Assembly (NCBI GenBank): GCA_903882935.1 | Contig: CAIRZB010000043.1 | Span: 1-64,000, forward strand | Reading direction: 5' to 3' | Source of the DNA: an uncultured Parafilimonas sp. | Lineage (GTDB): Bacteria > Bacteroidota > Bacteroidia > Chitinophagales > Chitinophagaceae | DNA: 64,000 nucleotides | Shown: in pieces, positions 1-8,827 of the stretch | Numbering within the stretch: the stretch's first letter is position 1 | Layout of the letters: every line of letters starts with the position of its first letter | Position numbers and translations under genes: made by a program | The notes under the pieces: model-generated | Told to the model about the DNA's origin: nothing | The model's input: only the letters and a program-made list of their open reading frames with translations | Databases searched by the model: none

Positions 1-2
1 AA

Positions 3-122
3 TACCACTTCAGGTTCAACAGGAGAAATGCAATGGCGGGTACTTTTAATGCACTAATTGAACGTATGATGCAAGCCCCGCCTATACGTTTAGAAAATAT
101 TCAAAAACGAAGTGCGACCTAA
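3..122 (+). mobile_element. 3' end of an IS1595-family (ISXO2-like) transposase, cut by the window edge
   Basis: An open frame enters from the left edge and ends at TAA (120-122), giving 39 residues. It contains YHFRFNRR, followed by FNALIERMM and a short tail. This resembles the C-terminus of IS1595/ISXO2-type DDE transposases, where a Y-x-F-R-F/Y-N-R-R stretch sits in the last 50 residues. I infer an insertion sequence whose body lies outside the window. No terminal inverted repeat can be defined from one end. The 270 bases that follow (123-395) are AT-rich and hold no gene I can support. Confidence 0.55.
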
Positions 123-395
123 GTGCTAATTCCTATAAAATCATTTTTACAATTAGTTTTTCTGATATTGTATTGGCTTTCCGGGTTTTGTGCATTGTCA
201 AAACCTAGCATTAGTGAAAAGACTGGAAAGGCTATCAAATGCACAGGTTTCATAAGTTGTTGAGTTGAATAGTGAAAATACCTTTAATTTTTCCAGTAAC
301 CAAATAAGTTCACGCCACATTGACATCGCACATTCTTGCCCAATCGCCACATTTCGCATACAGCCATCTCAAAAAAATGTAGTTCTTTTGCGGCC

Positions 396-959
396 ATGAT
401 ACCTTTTGAGACCATCGACAAAACTTGGACCTTGTTTTTAGACCGCGACGGCGTGCTTAACCGCGATAAGGAAGGCGATTACATACGCAACGTGGGTGAG
501 TTTGTGTTGCTTGCAGGTGCTGCCAAGGCCGTGGCCATATTTAATAAAATATTCGGTATTACCGTAGTAGCCACCAACCAAAAAGGGGTAGGCAAGGGGC
601 TGATGACCTTGGACGACCTTGGCGGCATACACGATTTGTTGCAGCAACACCTACAGGCCGCCGGTGGCACCATTGACAAAATATACTTTGCCCCCGATTT
701 GGACAACGACAGCCCCAACCGCAAGCCTAACCATGGCATGGCTTTGCAAGCGCAGCGGGATTACCCCCAGATTAACTTTGGCAAAAGCATTATGGTGGGC
801 AACCGCCTTAGCGATATGCAGTTTGGGCGAAATGCGGGCATGTACACCGTTTTTGTGGCCACCACGCACCCCGAAACCCCTTTTCCCGACCCGTTGATTG
901 ATGCCCGATACGACAGCCTAATTGATTTTGCCGAACATTTGGCCTTAACAAAACACTAA
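396..959 (+). CDS. HAD-IIIA family phosphatase, GmhB/histidinol-phosphatase-like
   Basis: A 187-residue cytoplasmic HAD-superfamily phosphatase. Motif I is LFLDRDGVLN near residues 13-22 (nucleophile Asp and general acid Asp). Motif II is VVATNQ. The motif III lysine lies in NRKPNHGM, and motif IV is GNRLSDMQFGRNAG. This layout matches D-glycero-D-manno-heptose 1,7-bisphosphate phosphatases and histidinol phosphatases. The cysteine zinc loop typical of E. coli GmhB is absent, and motif IV reads GNRLSD instead of the common GDxxSD, so the substrate cannot be assigned. The ATG at 396 (MIPFETIDK) is preferred over an upstream ATG at 336, because the HAD fold begins immediately after it. No heptose pathway genes adjoin. 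Confidence 0.85.
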   Translation: MIPFETIDKTWTLFLDRDGVLNRDKEGDYIRNVGEFVLLAGAAKAVAIFNKIFGITVVATNQKGVGKGLMTLDDLGGIHDLLQQHLQAAGGTIDKIYFAPDLDNDSPNRKPNHGMALQAQRDYPQINFGKSIMVGNRLSDMQFGRNAGMYTVFVATTHPETPFPDPLIDARYDSLIDFAEHLALTKH

Positions 960-1041
960 ATTTAGGTACCAGCAAAATATACCCCTTGTTTTAGCGTACA
1001 CAACATTGTACACTGTTTTTTCGTTAAAAAGGCCTTACTGT

Positions 1042-1965
1042 ATGAATAAATTACCCATCGCCTTATTATTATTGTTGTGCACGTATGCACAGGCACAAAA
1101 CATAACGCCTGCCAACCAAAAGGCCCTAAAAGGCATTGAAACCAAGCTGCAACACTATGCCGACCAAATGGTGTTAGACACCATAGCTGTAAACCGCTTT
1201 TCGGCAGACAGCGCGTTTGTAAAAAACATGGTTACGGCACTGCGGGTACAGGGTTCGTTCAATTACAGGTTTGACAGCATCAAAACAGTGGCTAAGCTTT
1301 ACCCACCAGACAGCAGTTTTAGGATATTTACCTGGGAGTTGCAGCGCGACGAGGGCTATTTTCGCCAGCAGGGGTTTATACAAATGAAAACGGCGGACGG
1401 CAGCCTAAAGCTTTACCCCCTGTTTGATGCCAGCGACTATGGCGGCATTAACCTTACCGATTCAGTAAGGGGTGCCCGCAACTGGATAGGGGCCATTTAT
1501 TACGGCATAGTGGCCAAGCAATATAACGGCCAAACCTATTATACCTTATTTGGTTTAGATGACAACGACATACTAACCACCCGCAAGTGGATTGACGTAC
1601 TTACGTTTGATGCCGCAGGCCAGCCCCGGTTTGGCGCACCTGTGTTTGATTACAAGGAAGACAGCCTAAAGGCACCCCAGCCCGCTTACCGTTTTTTAAT
1701 GGAGTTTAAAAAAGATGCGAATGTGCGCATGGTGTACGACCCTGCCATGGATATGATAATTTTTGAACACCTGATAAGCGAAAACAGCCAGTTATGGCGG
1801 AAAGACACCTTAATACCCGACGGCGATTACGAAGGCTTTACCTGGACCAATGGCAAATGGGTACAGGTGGAGAAAGTGTTTACCCAAAAACTATTAGACG
1901 GCCAGGCCCCCGCGCCCAAACCTTTCTACGATGCCAACGGCAACCCGATACAGCCGGTGCAGTAG
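1042..1965 (+). CDS. Secreted protein of unknown function
   Basis: A 307-residue protein beginning MNKLPIALLLLLCTYAQAQ, a clear type I signal peptide with probable cleavage after AQA. The mature part is soluble, rich in aromatic residues and Asp, and has no membrane segment or C-terminal sorting domain. Repeated patterns such as YRFDSIK, WELQRDEGYFR and FTWTNGKWVQVEKVF resemble other uncharacterised periplasmic or outer-membrane-associated Bacteroidota proteins; no family is recognised. The start at 1042 places the signal peptide at the N-terminus, while the frame stays open upstream to 1006. It lies 82 bases after the phosphatase on the same strand, so co-transcription is possible. Confidence 0.75.
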   Translation: MNKLPIALLLLLCTYAQAQNITPANQKALKGIETKLQHYADQMVLDTIAVNRFSADSAFVKNMVTALRVQGSFNYRFDSIKTVAKLYPPDSSFRIFTWELQRDEGYFRQQGFIQMKTADGSLKLYPLFDASDYGGINLTDSVRGARNWIGAIYYGIVAKQYNGQTYYTLFGLDDNDILTTRKWIDVLTFDAAGQPRFGAPVFDYKEDSLKAPQPAYRFLMEFKKDANVRMVYDPAMDMIIFEHLISENSQLWRKDTLIPDGDYEGFTWTNGKWVQVEKVFTQKLLDGQAPAPKPFYDANGNPIQPVQ

Positions 1966-2028
1966 GGGGGCGTTCGCCTGTGTACGGACAAAAATCTTAC
2001 TCCTATTGGTGAATTGTAATAAAATAAT

Positions 2029-2190
2029 TTACAGAAGATACTTTGTCGTTTTTGTTAGGTAATCTATATCAATATAAAAGCTAAGTATTCCAATAGTAAT
2101 TATCTTTTTTATCTACAGTAATTTGTTCTAAGGTATTATCTGCGCTAAATTCCTATAGTTTTTTATCAAAAGAGAATTGAAAAACCGAAA
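2029..2190 (-). pseudogene. Possible decayed gene fragment (AT-rich)
   Basis: Between 1966 and 2243 there is no intact gene. On the minus strand, two short stretches read like coding sequence: one gives EFSADNTLEQITVDKKDNYYWNT and, after a shift of one base, the other gives SFYIDIDYLTKTTKYLL before a stop at 2029-2031. A further stop interrupts the upstream part. The composition is much more AT-rich than the preceding genes and matches the phospholipase D-like gene that follows. I infer a relic of acquired DNA; it could equally be chance, since only about 50 codons are involved. Confidence 0.25.
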
Positions 2191-2243
2191 ATTATATTAA
2201 CTTACCATTTTTAATCCTAATACAATTTCGAAACTAAAATAGT

Positions 2244-2993
2244 ATGGCAAAATATTTAAGAACCTCGGGAATTTCCGCCGCCCTTGAAGAACTTATACGG
2301 GAAGCCCGCGAACGTCTTTACATAATTAGCCCCTATCTGAAGCTTTCTGATAATGTAAAGGAACTCCTTAATGACAAGGAAAGAGAGAAGTCTGAAGTAA
2401 GAATTATTTTTGGAAAGCAAGAACTTAACCCAACTGAAATGAGTTTCTTGCAGAATCTAAAGTATGTCAGACTTTATTTTTATAAAAACCTGCATGCAAA
2501 GTGTTATTTGAATGAAAAGAAATTAATTATTTCTTCCATGAATTTGTATGAATTCTCACAACAGAACAATAGGGAAATGGGCGTTTTAATTGAGCGAGAG
2601 AATGATGGTGACAAACAAGTTTATGAAGATGCTTGGCGGGATATTGAATCTATACTAAACAATGCCACTGATTTTGCTTACATTGAAGCTCCCAAAGAAG
2701 TCGAAAAAATAAAAGACGAACCATTAAAACATGCATCATTACCAAAAATTGAAATTAAAAGGACTCACGATATTCAAACAGGTTATTGTATACGAACTGG
2801 TATTTCAATTCCCTTTAACGTTGAGAAACCTATGGGATATGAAGCATATAAATCTTGGAGTAAATTTAATGACCCTAATTATCCTGAGAAGTTCTGCCAC
2901 TTTTCAGGGGAACAGTCTAATGGCGAGACAAGTGTAAATAAGCCCATACTTAAAATGAATTGGAAAAAAGCTAAAGAAGTTTTCAACCTGTAA
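2244..2993 (+). CDS. Phospholipase D-like domain protein
   Basis: A 249-residue cytoplasmic protein with one PLD (HKD-type) motif, NLHAKCYLNEKKLIISSMN at residues 82-100: His84, Lys86, a Glu/Asn in place of the usual Asp, then SS and Asn100. The N-terminal EELIREARERLYIISPY segment is the usual first strand-helix of PLD nucleases. Enzymes with one motif dimerise to form the active site, so a nuclease or phosphodiesterase role is likely. The C-terminal half (residues 150-249) is not recognised; it contains the aromatic stretch YEAYKSWSKFNDPNYPEKFCHFSG. Codon use is distinctly AT-rich compared with the flanking genes, which suggests recent transfer. Such PLD proteins often sit in defence or restriction loci, but no partner gene is adjacent. 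Confidence 0.8.
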   Translation: MAKYLRTSGISAALEELIREARERLYIISPYLKLSDNVKELLNDKEREKSEVRIIFGKQELNPTEMSFLQNLKYVRLYFYKNLHAKCYLNEKKLIISSMNLYEFSQQNNREMGVLIERENDGDKQVYEDAWRDIESILNNATDFAYIEAPKEVEKIKDEPLKHASLPKIEIKRTHDIQTGYCIRTGISIPFNVEKPMGYEAYKSWSKFNDPNYPEKFCHFSGEQSNGETSVNKPILKMNWKKAKEVFNL

Positions 2994-3154
2994 AGAGAGA
3001 AAAGCCTTATAAGGTTTATAATCTATTAGGCACTTTTTGGTTCGGTGCATTAAATGGGCGATACTACCCCCTCAGGTCAATTATATAAAGTTCGGCGAAT
3101 TAATATCGGTGCCGAGGAGAGTTGACTCCCCAACGAGCGCGTTCAATACGCTTC

Positions 3155-3853
3155 CTAATGCGTAAATACTATCATCTCAACATCCATTGCTTGGCATCTT
3201 TTAAAACTTTCCCGAATGTTTTTTAGCATGTCTTGTACTTCGTCAAACTCGTCGTTGTCAAAATCTGTTTTGGCTTCATCAATGTCAACCTTGTCCATTA
3301 CTGCATTGATATGGTTAATATCTTTTTTGGAGTAGCAATAAATAGCTGGAAAGTCGTTGATTTGGGGAATGTCAAATACCTGATGTACTTCAAACATATC
3401 GCTCAAGTTAATTTGTATTCCTTTTGCCTCGATAATCGAAACGGCCTCTTCCCAATCACGGCCATAATAAAAGCCATCGCAAAAGGGCAATAGGTGTTCC
3501 CCCAAATAATCACAAATTACCAGCAGCACATAGCCGTAGGCATGCCCCATATTCTTGTTTAGCCCAGATGGGGAAGTAATGGTAGGGGATGGCTTTTTAA
3601 AACCCCAAAAATTTCTTGTTGGTTTTGCCTCAGGCGCAGTCCTGTTTTCTGGTTTTACATAGTTGAAAATAATATCCTTGAGTATTTCATCAAAATTATA
3701 GGCATACTCGGTGCCAGAAAAGAAGTCTGGGTTGGCGTAATGCTCGTATAGGTCGGCTGTTTTTATCTTTTCAAAAAGGTCATGGTCTTTACAACCAAAT
3801 ACATTTTTTGCTTTTAAAATATCAACTGCAAATGGTATCGCATACATGCCCAT
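3155..3853 (-). CDS. Uncharacterised protein, DUF7691-like
   Basis: A 232-residue soluble protein with no signal peptide. The opening MGMYAIPFAVDILKAKNVFG and the following CKDHDLFEKI resemble the start of small bacterial proteins of the DUF7691 type (pattern: YxxPxAVD, then GSKD and a run of charged helices); I hold this only loosely. The middle contains HAYGYVLLVICDYLGEHLLPF and the C-terminus is acidic (DIDEAKTDFDNDEFDEVQD). A second ATG six bases in is an alternative start. It stands alone between two intergenic gaps on the accessory left side. No function can be given. Confidence 0.65.
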   Translation of the reverse strand: MGMYAIPFAVDILKAKNVFGCKDHDLFEKIKTADLYEHYANPDFFSGTEYAYNFDEILKDIIFNYVKPENRTAPEAKPTRNFWGFKKPSPTITSPSGLNKNMGHAYGYVLLVICDYLGEHLLPFCDGFYYGRDWEEAVSIIEAKGIQINLSDMFEVHQVFDIPQINDFPAIYCYSKKDINHINAVMDKVDIDEAKTDFDNDEFDEVQDMLKNIRESFKRCQAMDVEMIVFTH

Positions 3854-3948
3854 ACAGTGGTAGCTTTGAAGGATTTATAATTGGTAAATCAATCAAAACT
3901 ACTGTTTTTTACAGGTATTCTATTGTGTAATTATTGGCGTAAGCAGCA

Positions 3949-4384
3949 TTAAGATTTTACTTTCTTTGGTAGCGCTTTCTTCTCCATATTTTCCTTCAAC
4001 CTTGCTTTTACAATTTTCTTTACCAAGGCGGTTGGTATCGGTTTGTCCAGTGTAAATTGTATGGTGCCTTTAGATGTTTTAAAGGCCTTCAAGTATTCTT
4101 TAAACAGCTCCGTAAATATCGGGTTCATCACAAAAAAAACTACAATGCTTTTCAAAGGCGGCAAAGCCCACCAGCAGACCATGGTATTTAAATGCCGGTA
4201 TTTGGTAACTAATGGCCTCCTCGGCATCGGGCACAACTGATTTTATAATTTGCCGCAGTTTTTCAAGGGCAGCCCTAACCGTTTCTGTTTGCAAGGCAAG
4301 GTATTCGTCAATAGTAGTGGCAGGCCTACGGTGGGAGGATGCTTGCATCTGTTTATTTTTATTAACGCAATTATTGTCTTTCAT
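3949..4384 (-). pseudogene. DUF1801 (YdhG-like) protein, frameshifted at a T run
   Basis: The N-terminal half (TTIDEYLALQTETVRAALEK, then VVPDAEEAISYQIPAFKYHG) and the C-terminal half (LFKEYLKAFKTSKGTIQF, then LDKPIPTALVKKIVKAR) are the two parts of one DUF1801 domain, but they lie in different frames. The break falls at eight consecutive T residues on the minus strand (A run at 4132-4139). Removing one T would join HCSFF directly to VMNP, as in intact homologues. Either this is a sequencing or assembly indel, or the gene is freshly inactivated. The start is 4384 or 4348. It precedes or follows the SRPBCC and VOC genes on the same strand, a common grouping of small stress-linked or iron/sulfur-linked proteins. 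Confidence 0.75.
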
Positions 4385-4460
4385 CCACAGAACGGAAGGT
4401 TCTAAAAAGCATAAAAAACATAATGTAAATCTTTGTAAATACGTTTCCGTAATGCTGTGG

Positions 4461-4964
4461 CTACCCACCCACCAGTGCCTTCTCAATTTTAACCAGTGAT
4501 TGTTCCATCCCCATTTTGGCCATTTTCATCATGTTCCCCGGCAGCCAGCCAAATTGTGTTACGGTTAATTCGGTGGTTCCGTCGCCTAAGTCTTTAAAAG
4601 CGATTATCTGGTGCTGGTCTTGCGGAAAGTCAGGGGGCATGCCAATAACTGATGGGTCAATCTTATTGCCCTGCTCATCGGCTAGGTTGTGTATAAATTC
4701 CAGCTTTAGCAAGGGTATAATTTGTGTGTACGCCCACGTGCTGTACATATCCTGCCCGCCAAATGATGCTGGGGCCCGCATGCAAATGATGGAAGTGCCG
4801 CCAACCCTAAGGTCTATCCTGGCACTGGGGCAAGTAAACATATCAGGCCCCCACCATTTCATTATTAACTCGGGGTCTGTCCATGTGCGCCATACCAATG
4901 CAACCGGCGCTTTGAAGATGTGTTTAAAAACCAAATCGGTTTTATTTGTCGTATTATCGCTCAT
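4461..4964 (-). CDS. SRPBCC/AHSA1 domain protein
   Basis: A 167-residue START/Bet v1-fold protein of the Aha1-C-like (AHSA1) family. It opens with VFKHIFKAPVALVWRTWTDP and continues ELIMKWWGPDMFTCPSARID, the family's signature: an entry strand, a W-x-x-x-T/S-D-P turn, then KWWGP. The C-terminus has GTTELTVTQFGW, another conserved strand. These proteins bind hydrophobic ligands; specific substrates are rarely known. It lies between the DUF1801 and VOC genes on the same strand, 36 bases from the VOC stop, and is probably co-transcribed with it. No signal peptide is present. Confidence 0.85.
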   Translation of the reverse strand: MSDNTTNKTDLVFKHIFKAPVALVWRTWTDPELIMKWWGPDMFTCPSARIDLRVGGTSIICMRAPASFGGQDMYSTWAYTQIIPLLKLEFIHNLADEQGNKIDPSVIGMPPDFPQDQHQIIAFKDLGDGTTELTVTQFGWLPGNMMKMAKMGMEQSLVKIEKALVGG

Positions 4965-5000
4965 GGGGCAATCTTTAGTGTGCTATTCTTTGTCGTAAGC

Positions 5001-5453
5001 CTATTGCAAGTCTTTTATGATGATTTTTTCCATCTTCATCTTGGCTGCCATTACATTTTTGCTTTTAACGGGGTTGCCTGTGTACATTAACTCACCCAAC
5101 GCATTGGGTATAATTTGCCAGGTTACGCCAAACTTATCGTCGAGCCAGCCGCACCGGGATGTTTTGCCACCTTCGCCCAGCTTTTCCCATAAGTAGTCTA
5201 CTTCCTCCTGCGTGGTGCATTTTACAAAAAATGAAGTGGCGGGGGAGAACTTATAGTGGGGGCCGCCGTCTAATGCCATAAACTCCATTCCATTCAACCT
5301 AAAGGTTGCGGTCATCATGTTTGGCCCTAAACGGTTTATGCTCACAATTTTTGAGTCTTTAAAAACGGAAGTATAAAAATGCACCGCTTCTTCCACCTTG
5401 CCGTCAAACCAAAGAAAGGGCGTAATCTTTTGTGCGGTGTTACTTATTTGCAT
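5001..5453 (-). CDS. VOC family protein, PhnB/3-demethylubiquinone methyltransferase-like
   Basis: A 150-residue vicinal-oxygen-chelate fold protein. ITPFLWFDGKVEEAVHFYTS, then VFKDSKIVSI, is the classic opening of the PhnB-like subgroup; FMALDGGPHYKFSPATSFFV and WGVTWQI-type (KFGVTWQIIP) strands follow, and the end reads VMAAKMKMEKIIIKDLQ. Members are often annotated as 3-demethylubiquinone-9 3-methyltransferase, though most are uncharacterised metal-dependent or resistance-type proteins. It is the first gene of the minus-strand trio with SRPBCC and DUF1801. Confidence 0.87.
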   Translation of the reverse strand: MQISNTAQKITPFLWFDGKVEEAVHFYTSVFKDSKIVSINRLGPNMMTATFRLNGMEFMALDGGPHYKFSPATSFFVKCTTQEEVDYLWEKLGEGGKTSRCGWLDDKFGVTWQIIPNALGELMYTGNPVKSKNVMAAKMKMEKIIIKDLQ

Positions 5454-5968
5454 GAGTCGGTTATTTAATTGGTTGTTTTATGCGTAAAAAATCAGCAATC
5501 GTATTTTATTAGTTACCGGTACGCTGGCGCCGGTAATAATGTGCCATCACGTAAGGCCGCAATTAGCTGCTGCCTTCAAACAGTGCAGCGGTTGCCCGTC
5601 AAATATAGCTTTTCGCGCGTAAATGTAAAGGGTTATTAGTTAACAGCCCTTGGCAAAGCATATTTCAATAAAATCGTAAAGGCTTCAACCAAGGGCCAAT
5701 ATAGCAGGTGCTCTCCCTTGGGGGCCAACCTTAAGTTTTGCTTAGGCAGGTTTAAAAAGCCGTTAATGATTGCTATACTGCTTTTAGATTGGCTTACCTT
5801 GTGCTTTGGCCAGCTTTTTGGACTGGTGAAGAATGATGCTTGCCTATTGGATTGCCTATGCTATTTTGAAGTGCCATTTTTTTATATAAAAACCTGTCTT
5901 CGCTTTTTTATCGAGTACGCGTTTTGGCGTGGGCGTTTGAATACACGTGTAGAATAAAATTGACTGGT
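5454..5968. other. Intergenic gap without a supported gene
   Basis: This 515-base region separates the divergent VOC gene and the PAS kinase. I see no TAnnTTTG promoter close to the kinase start and no clear hairpin terminator. A short open frame at 5718-5957 has a hydrophobic, Cys-rich translation with no family resemblance and odd codon use, and I treat it as chance. A CCGGTACGCTGGCGCCGG stretch near 5516-5533 could form a small hairpin. Confidence 0.5.
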
Positions 5969-8782
5969 ATGAACTTACTATTAGAAAAACAACTGAACCA
6001 ATATGCTATTGAACCGGGTAGCAAAATGCCCGAAGGGTTTGACGGTTTATTGGAGTGCATAAGCCAAACCTATAGCAGTTTCGAAAACGCATTACAAACT
6101 TGTTACCAACAAAAAAACGAGCTAAGCAATTGGCTTAAAAAAGAAAGGCAGGAGATTTGCCGGCGCGAAAAACACCTGGCCCTCAGCCAGCAGATTGCCC
6201 GTGTAGGCAGTTGGGAGATAGTGCTGGAAGATATGGAGAAACTAGAACAGAATCATGTTTACTGTTCTGACGAAACTTATCGCATTTTGGGCCTTGAGCC
6301 AGGTGAAATTGATGTAACCGGGGCGTTTATTATGGGTAAAGTGCACCCAAACGATCGGCAGGCTGTTGATGAGGCTATGCTTGCCGCAATTAAAACAGGC
6401 GCATACTTTAACGTGCAGCACAGGCTGCTGGTAGAGAACGGCGTTGAAAAAATAGTGCATGCCTTAGCCGAGGTAACAAAAACAGAGGGCGAGGGGCAGC
6501 CGATAGTTATTACCGGCACTTTGCAAGATATTACCACGGAGAGCATTGCAAAAGCGAATTTGGAAAAAAACAGCCATGAAATAAACATGTTATTTGAAAA
6601 CATGGAGGAAGGCTTTTTTTCGGTGGATGTGGTAAACAACCAAGTGTTGCAAATATCTAAAGCCTGCGAAAAAATTTGGGGCTACCCCAAACAGGCTTTT
6701 ATTGAAAACCCGTACTTGTGGCAACAGGTAGTGGTAGAGGAAGACAAGCCGGCGGTAGCAGAAAGTTTTGCCGCATGCCAAAATGGGCTGGCAGTTACCC
6801 ATGCGTACCGCATATTACACAAAAACGGGTCTACACGCTGGCTTCAATCAAAAATAATCCCCACCGTAAACAGCGAGGGAGTGCTGTTGCGCATAGACGG
6901 GATGATAGCCGACATTACAGAACGGAAAGAAGCGGAAAAGACTATTGCAGACAATGAACTAACAAACCGTATTTTTTTTGAACAAAGCCTAGCTGCTATT
7001 TACCGAACTACCATAACAGGTGAAATTATTTATTGCAATATGGCGTTTGCCAATATGCTTGGGTTTAATTCACCAAACGAATTGGTGCATCAAAATATCA
7101 CAGATTTTTACCTGTGTAAGCCAGATAGCGATACCTTTTTTACCGGCTTGCGGGAACGTAAAGCCTTGGTTGATATTAATTTGCCCCTGAAGCACCGAAA
7201 TGGTAGCATTTTGCATGTGCTGGAAAATTCGGCCATTTATGTTGACCCTGCTACCGGTATTGAATATTGCGATGGGATAATGATAAACATTACCGAGCGT
7301 AAAAAAGCAGAAGATAAATTGTATGCCAGCGAAAAGCGTTACCGGCAAATTGTGGAAACCGCGCAGGAAGGCATTTGGACGATTGACGAGCGCGAACAAA
7401 CGAATTTTGTAAACAAAAAAATATGTGACATACTTGAATACAGCCCGGAAGAAATGATGGGAAAAGGGTTGTACGATTTTATGGATGAGGAAGGTAAAAA
7501 ATATGCGATCGCATGCATGGAGCGGCGCAGAAAAGGTTCAAAAGAAAACCTCGACATTAGGTACATAACCAAAACAGGCAGGGAAGTATGGGCCAATATA
7601 TCGGCCAACCCCATCATTGATGATGATGGCACTTACCGGGGTGCATTGGCTATGGTTACCGATATTACCGATAGAAAGCACCATGATGAGCTGCTGCAAA
7701 AATCAGAGGCCAACTTGCGTACCATCTTTGACCACGCTGATTCGTCGTTTTTGTTGTTGGATGCTGATTTTAAAATAATCTCCTTTAATGCCATGGCCCA
7801 AACTGCCATGTTGCAGCAAGCTGACCTGCCATTGAGGGCTGGGGAACACCTTTTGGCATTTGTGACTGCGGAAAGGCAGCCCGCCATTAAAGACATTCTA
7901 CAAAGGGTTGTAAACGGCGAAACGGTGTCATACCAAATATGCCTAACGCCGCCAGGGGGTGTTAGCAAATGGTATGATGTTAAATGGGTAGGCGTTCCCT
8001 ACACGGGCCACACCACTAAATGGGGTATTATGGTATCTGGTAAGGATGTAACGCAGGAAAAGATAATCAGCTTGGAAAGGGAGCGGATGACCACCGACCT
8101 TGTTCAGCGCAACAAAGACTTGCAGCAGTTTAATTATATAGTGTCGCACAATTTGCGTGCGCCAGTAGCAAACATCATGGGCTTAACGTCTTTACTGGCC
8201 GATGATGGAGGGGACGCGGAATTTAAAAGGGAACTGGTTAAAGGGCTGGGTGTCTCTATTAAAAACCTTGACGGTATTATAAAAGACCTTAGCCATATTT
8301 TACAGGTGAGAGAGCAGCGCATACACGAAAGTAAAGAAGACGTAATGTTAACCCAGTTGGTGGAAGAAATTAAAACGAGTATTGGTAACATTATCAAAAA
8401 AGAAAATGCCGTGCTTGAATGCAGTTTTGTGGGAACAGAACACCTTTTTACCATACGTAGTTACATACACAGTATATTTTACAACCTCATTTTAAACAGC
8501 ATAAAGTATAAACGTACCGGTGTTTACCCGGTAATAAAAATTACAGGCAGTGCGCAGGGTGGCATGGTTACCATTGATTTTGCGGACAATGGCAAGGGGA
8601 CAGACATGGTACGAAACGGAAAAGAAATGTTTGGTTTGTACAAACGTTTTGACAGTAAGGTAGAAGGGAAGGGCATTGGTTTGTTTATTGTAAAAGCCCA
8701 AGTTGAAAGCCTTGGGGGTACAATATCAGTAACCAGCGAGGTTGGCAAGGGTACTACCTTTTCGGTGGTATTGCCGGTGTAA
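5969..8782 (+). CDS. Multi-PAS sensor histidine kinase
   Basis: A 937-residue soluble sensor kinase. After a helical N-terminus (1-70) come five PAS domains, at about 71-190, 205-318, 334-443, 452-570 and 583-697. Four of the PAS units end in the DIT-x-x or ITERK(K/E)AE linker typical of PAS/PAC units. The dimerisation helix carries the phospho-acceptor His727 in FNYIVSHNLRAP. The ATPase domain shows the N box (FYNLILNSIKY, Asn843), the G1 box DFADNGKGTD and the G2 box GKGIGLFIVKA. There is no membrane segment and no receiver domain, so it probably senses a cytoplasmic signal (redox, light or a small ligand). The start at 5969 (MNLLLEKQ) is chosen because upstream residues look non-coding. 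No response regulator is adjacent. Confidence 0.93.
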   Translation: MNLLLEKQLNQYAIEPGSKMPEGFDGLLECISQTYSSFENALQTCYQQKNELSNWLKKERQEICRREKHLALSQQIARVGSWEIVLEDMEKLEQNHVYCSDETYRILGLEPGEIDVTGAFIMGKVHPNDRQAVDEAMLAAIKTGAYFNVQHRLLVENGVEKIVHALAEVTKTEGEGQPIVITGTLQDITTESIAKANLEKNSHEINMLFENMEEGFFSVDVVNNQVLQISKACEKIWGYPKQAFIENPYLWQQVVVEEDKPAVAESFAACQNGLAVTHAYRILHKNGSTRWLQSKIIPTVNSEGVLLRIDGMIADITERKEAEKTIADNELTNRIFFEQSLAAIYRTTITGEIIYCNMAFANMLGFNSPNELVHQNITDFYLCKPDSDTFFTGLRERKALVDINLPLKHRNGSILHVLENSAIYVDPATGIEYCDGIMINITERKKAEDKLYASEKRYRQIVETAQEGIWTIDEREQTNFVNKKICDILEYSPEEMMGKGLYDFMDEEGKKYAIACMERRRKGSKENLDIRYITKTGREVWANISANPIIDDDGTYRGALAMVTDITDRKHHDELLQKSEANLRTIFDHADSSFLLLDADFKIISFNAMAQTAMLQQADLPLRAGEHLLAFVTAERQPAIKDILQRVVNGETVSYQICLTPPGGVSKWYDVKWVGVPYTGHTTKWGIMVSGKDVTQEKIISLERERMTTDLVQRNKDLQQFNYIVSHNLRAPVANIMGLTSLLADDGGDAEFKRELVKGLGVSIKNLDGIIKDLSHILQVREQRIHESKEDVMLTQLVEEIKTSIGNIIKKENAVLECSFVGTEHLFTIRSYIHSIFYNLILNSIKYKRTGVYPVIKITGSAQGGMVTIDFADNGKGTDMVRNGKEMFGLYKRFDSKVEGKGIGLFIVKAQVESLGGTISVTSEVGKGTTFSVVLPV

Positions 8783-8815
8783 GGTATAAACAGCCAACTG
8801 TTACGGTGGTACTGC

Positions 8816-8823
8816 TATCTTTG
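8816..8823 (+). promoter_or_regulatory. Bacteroidota -7 promoter box (TATCTTTG)
   Basis: TATCTTTG matches TAnnTTTG and ends four bases before the ATG at 8828. Transcription would begin at or near the start codon, giving a leaderless mRNA. The -33 TTTG partner is not convincing here. Confidence 0.45.
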
Positions 8824-8827
8824 CCTA

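Noticed and set aside
5718-5957. 79-residue frame ahead of the PAS kinase
   Set aside because: Cys/Phe/Leu-rich composition unlike neighbouring genes, no promoter or homologous pattern.
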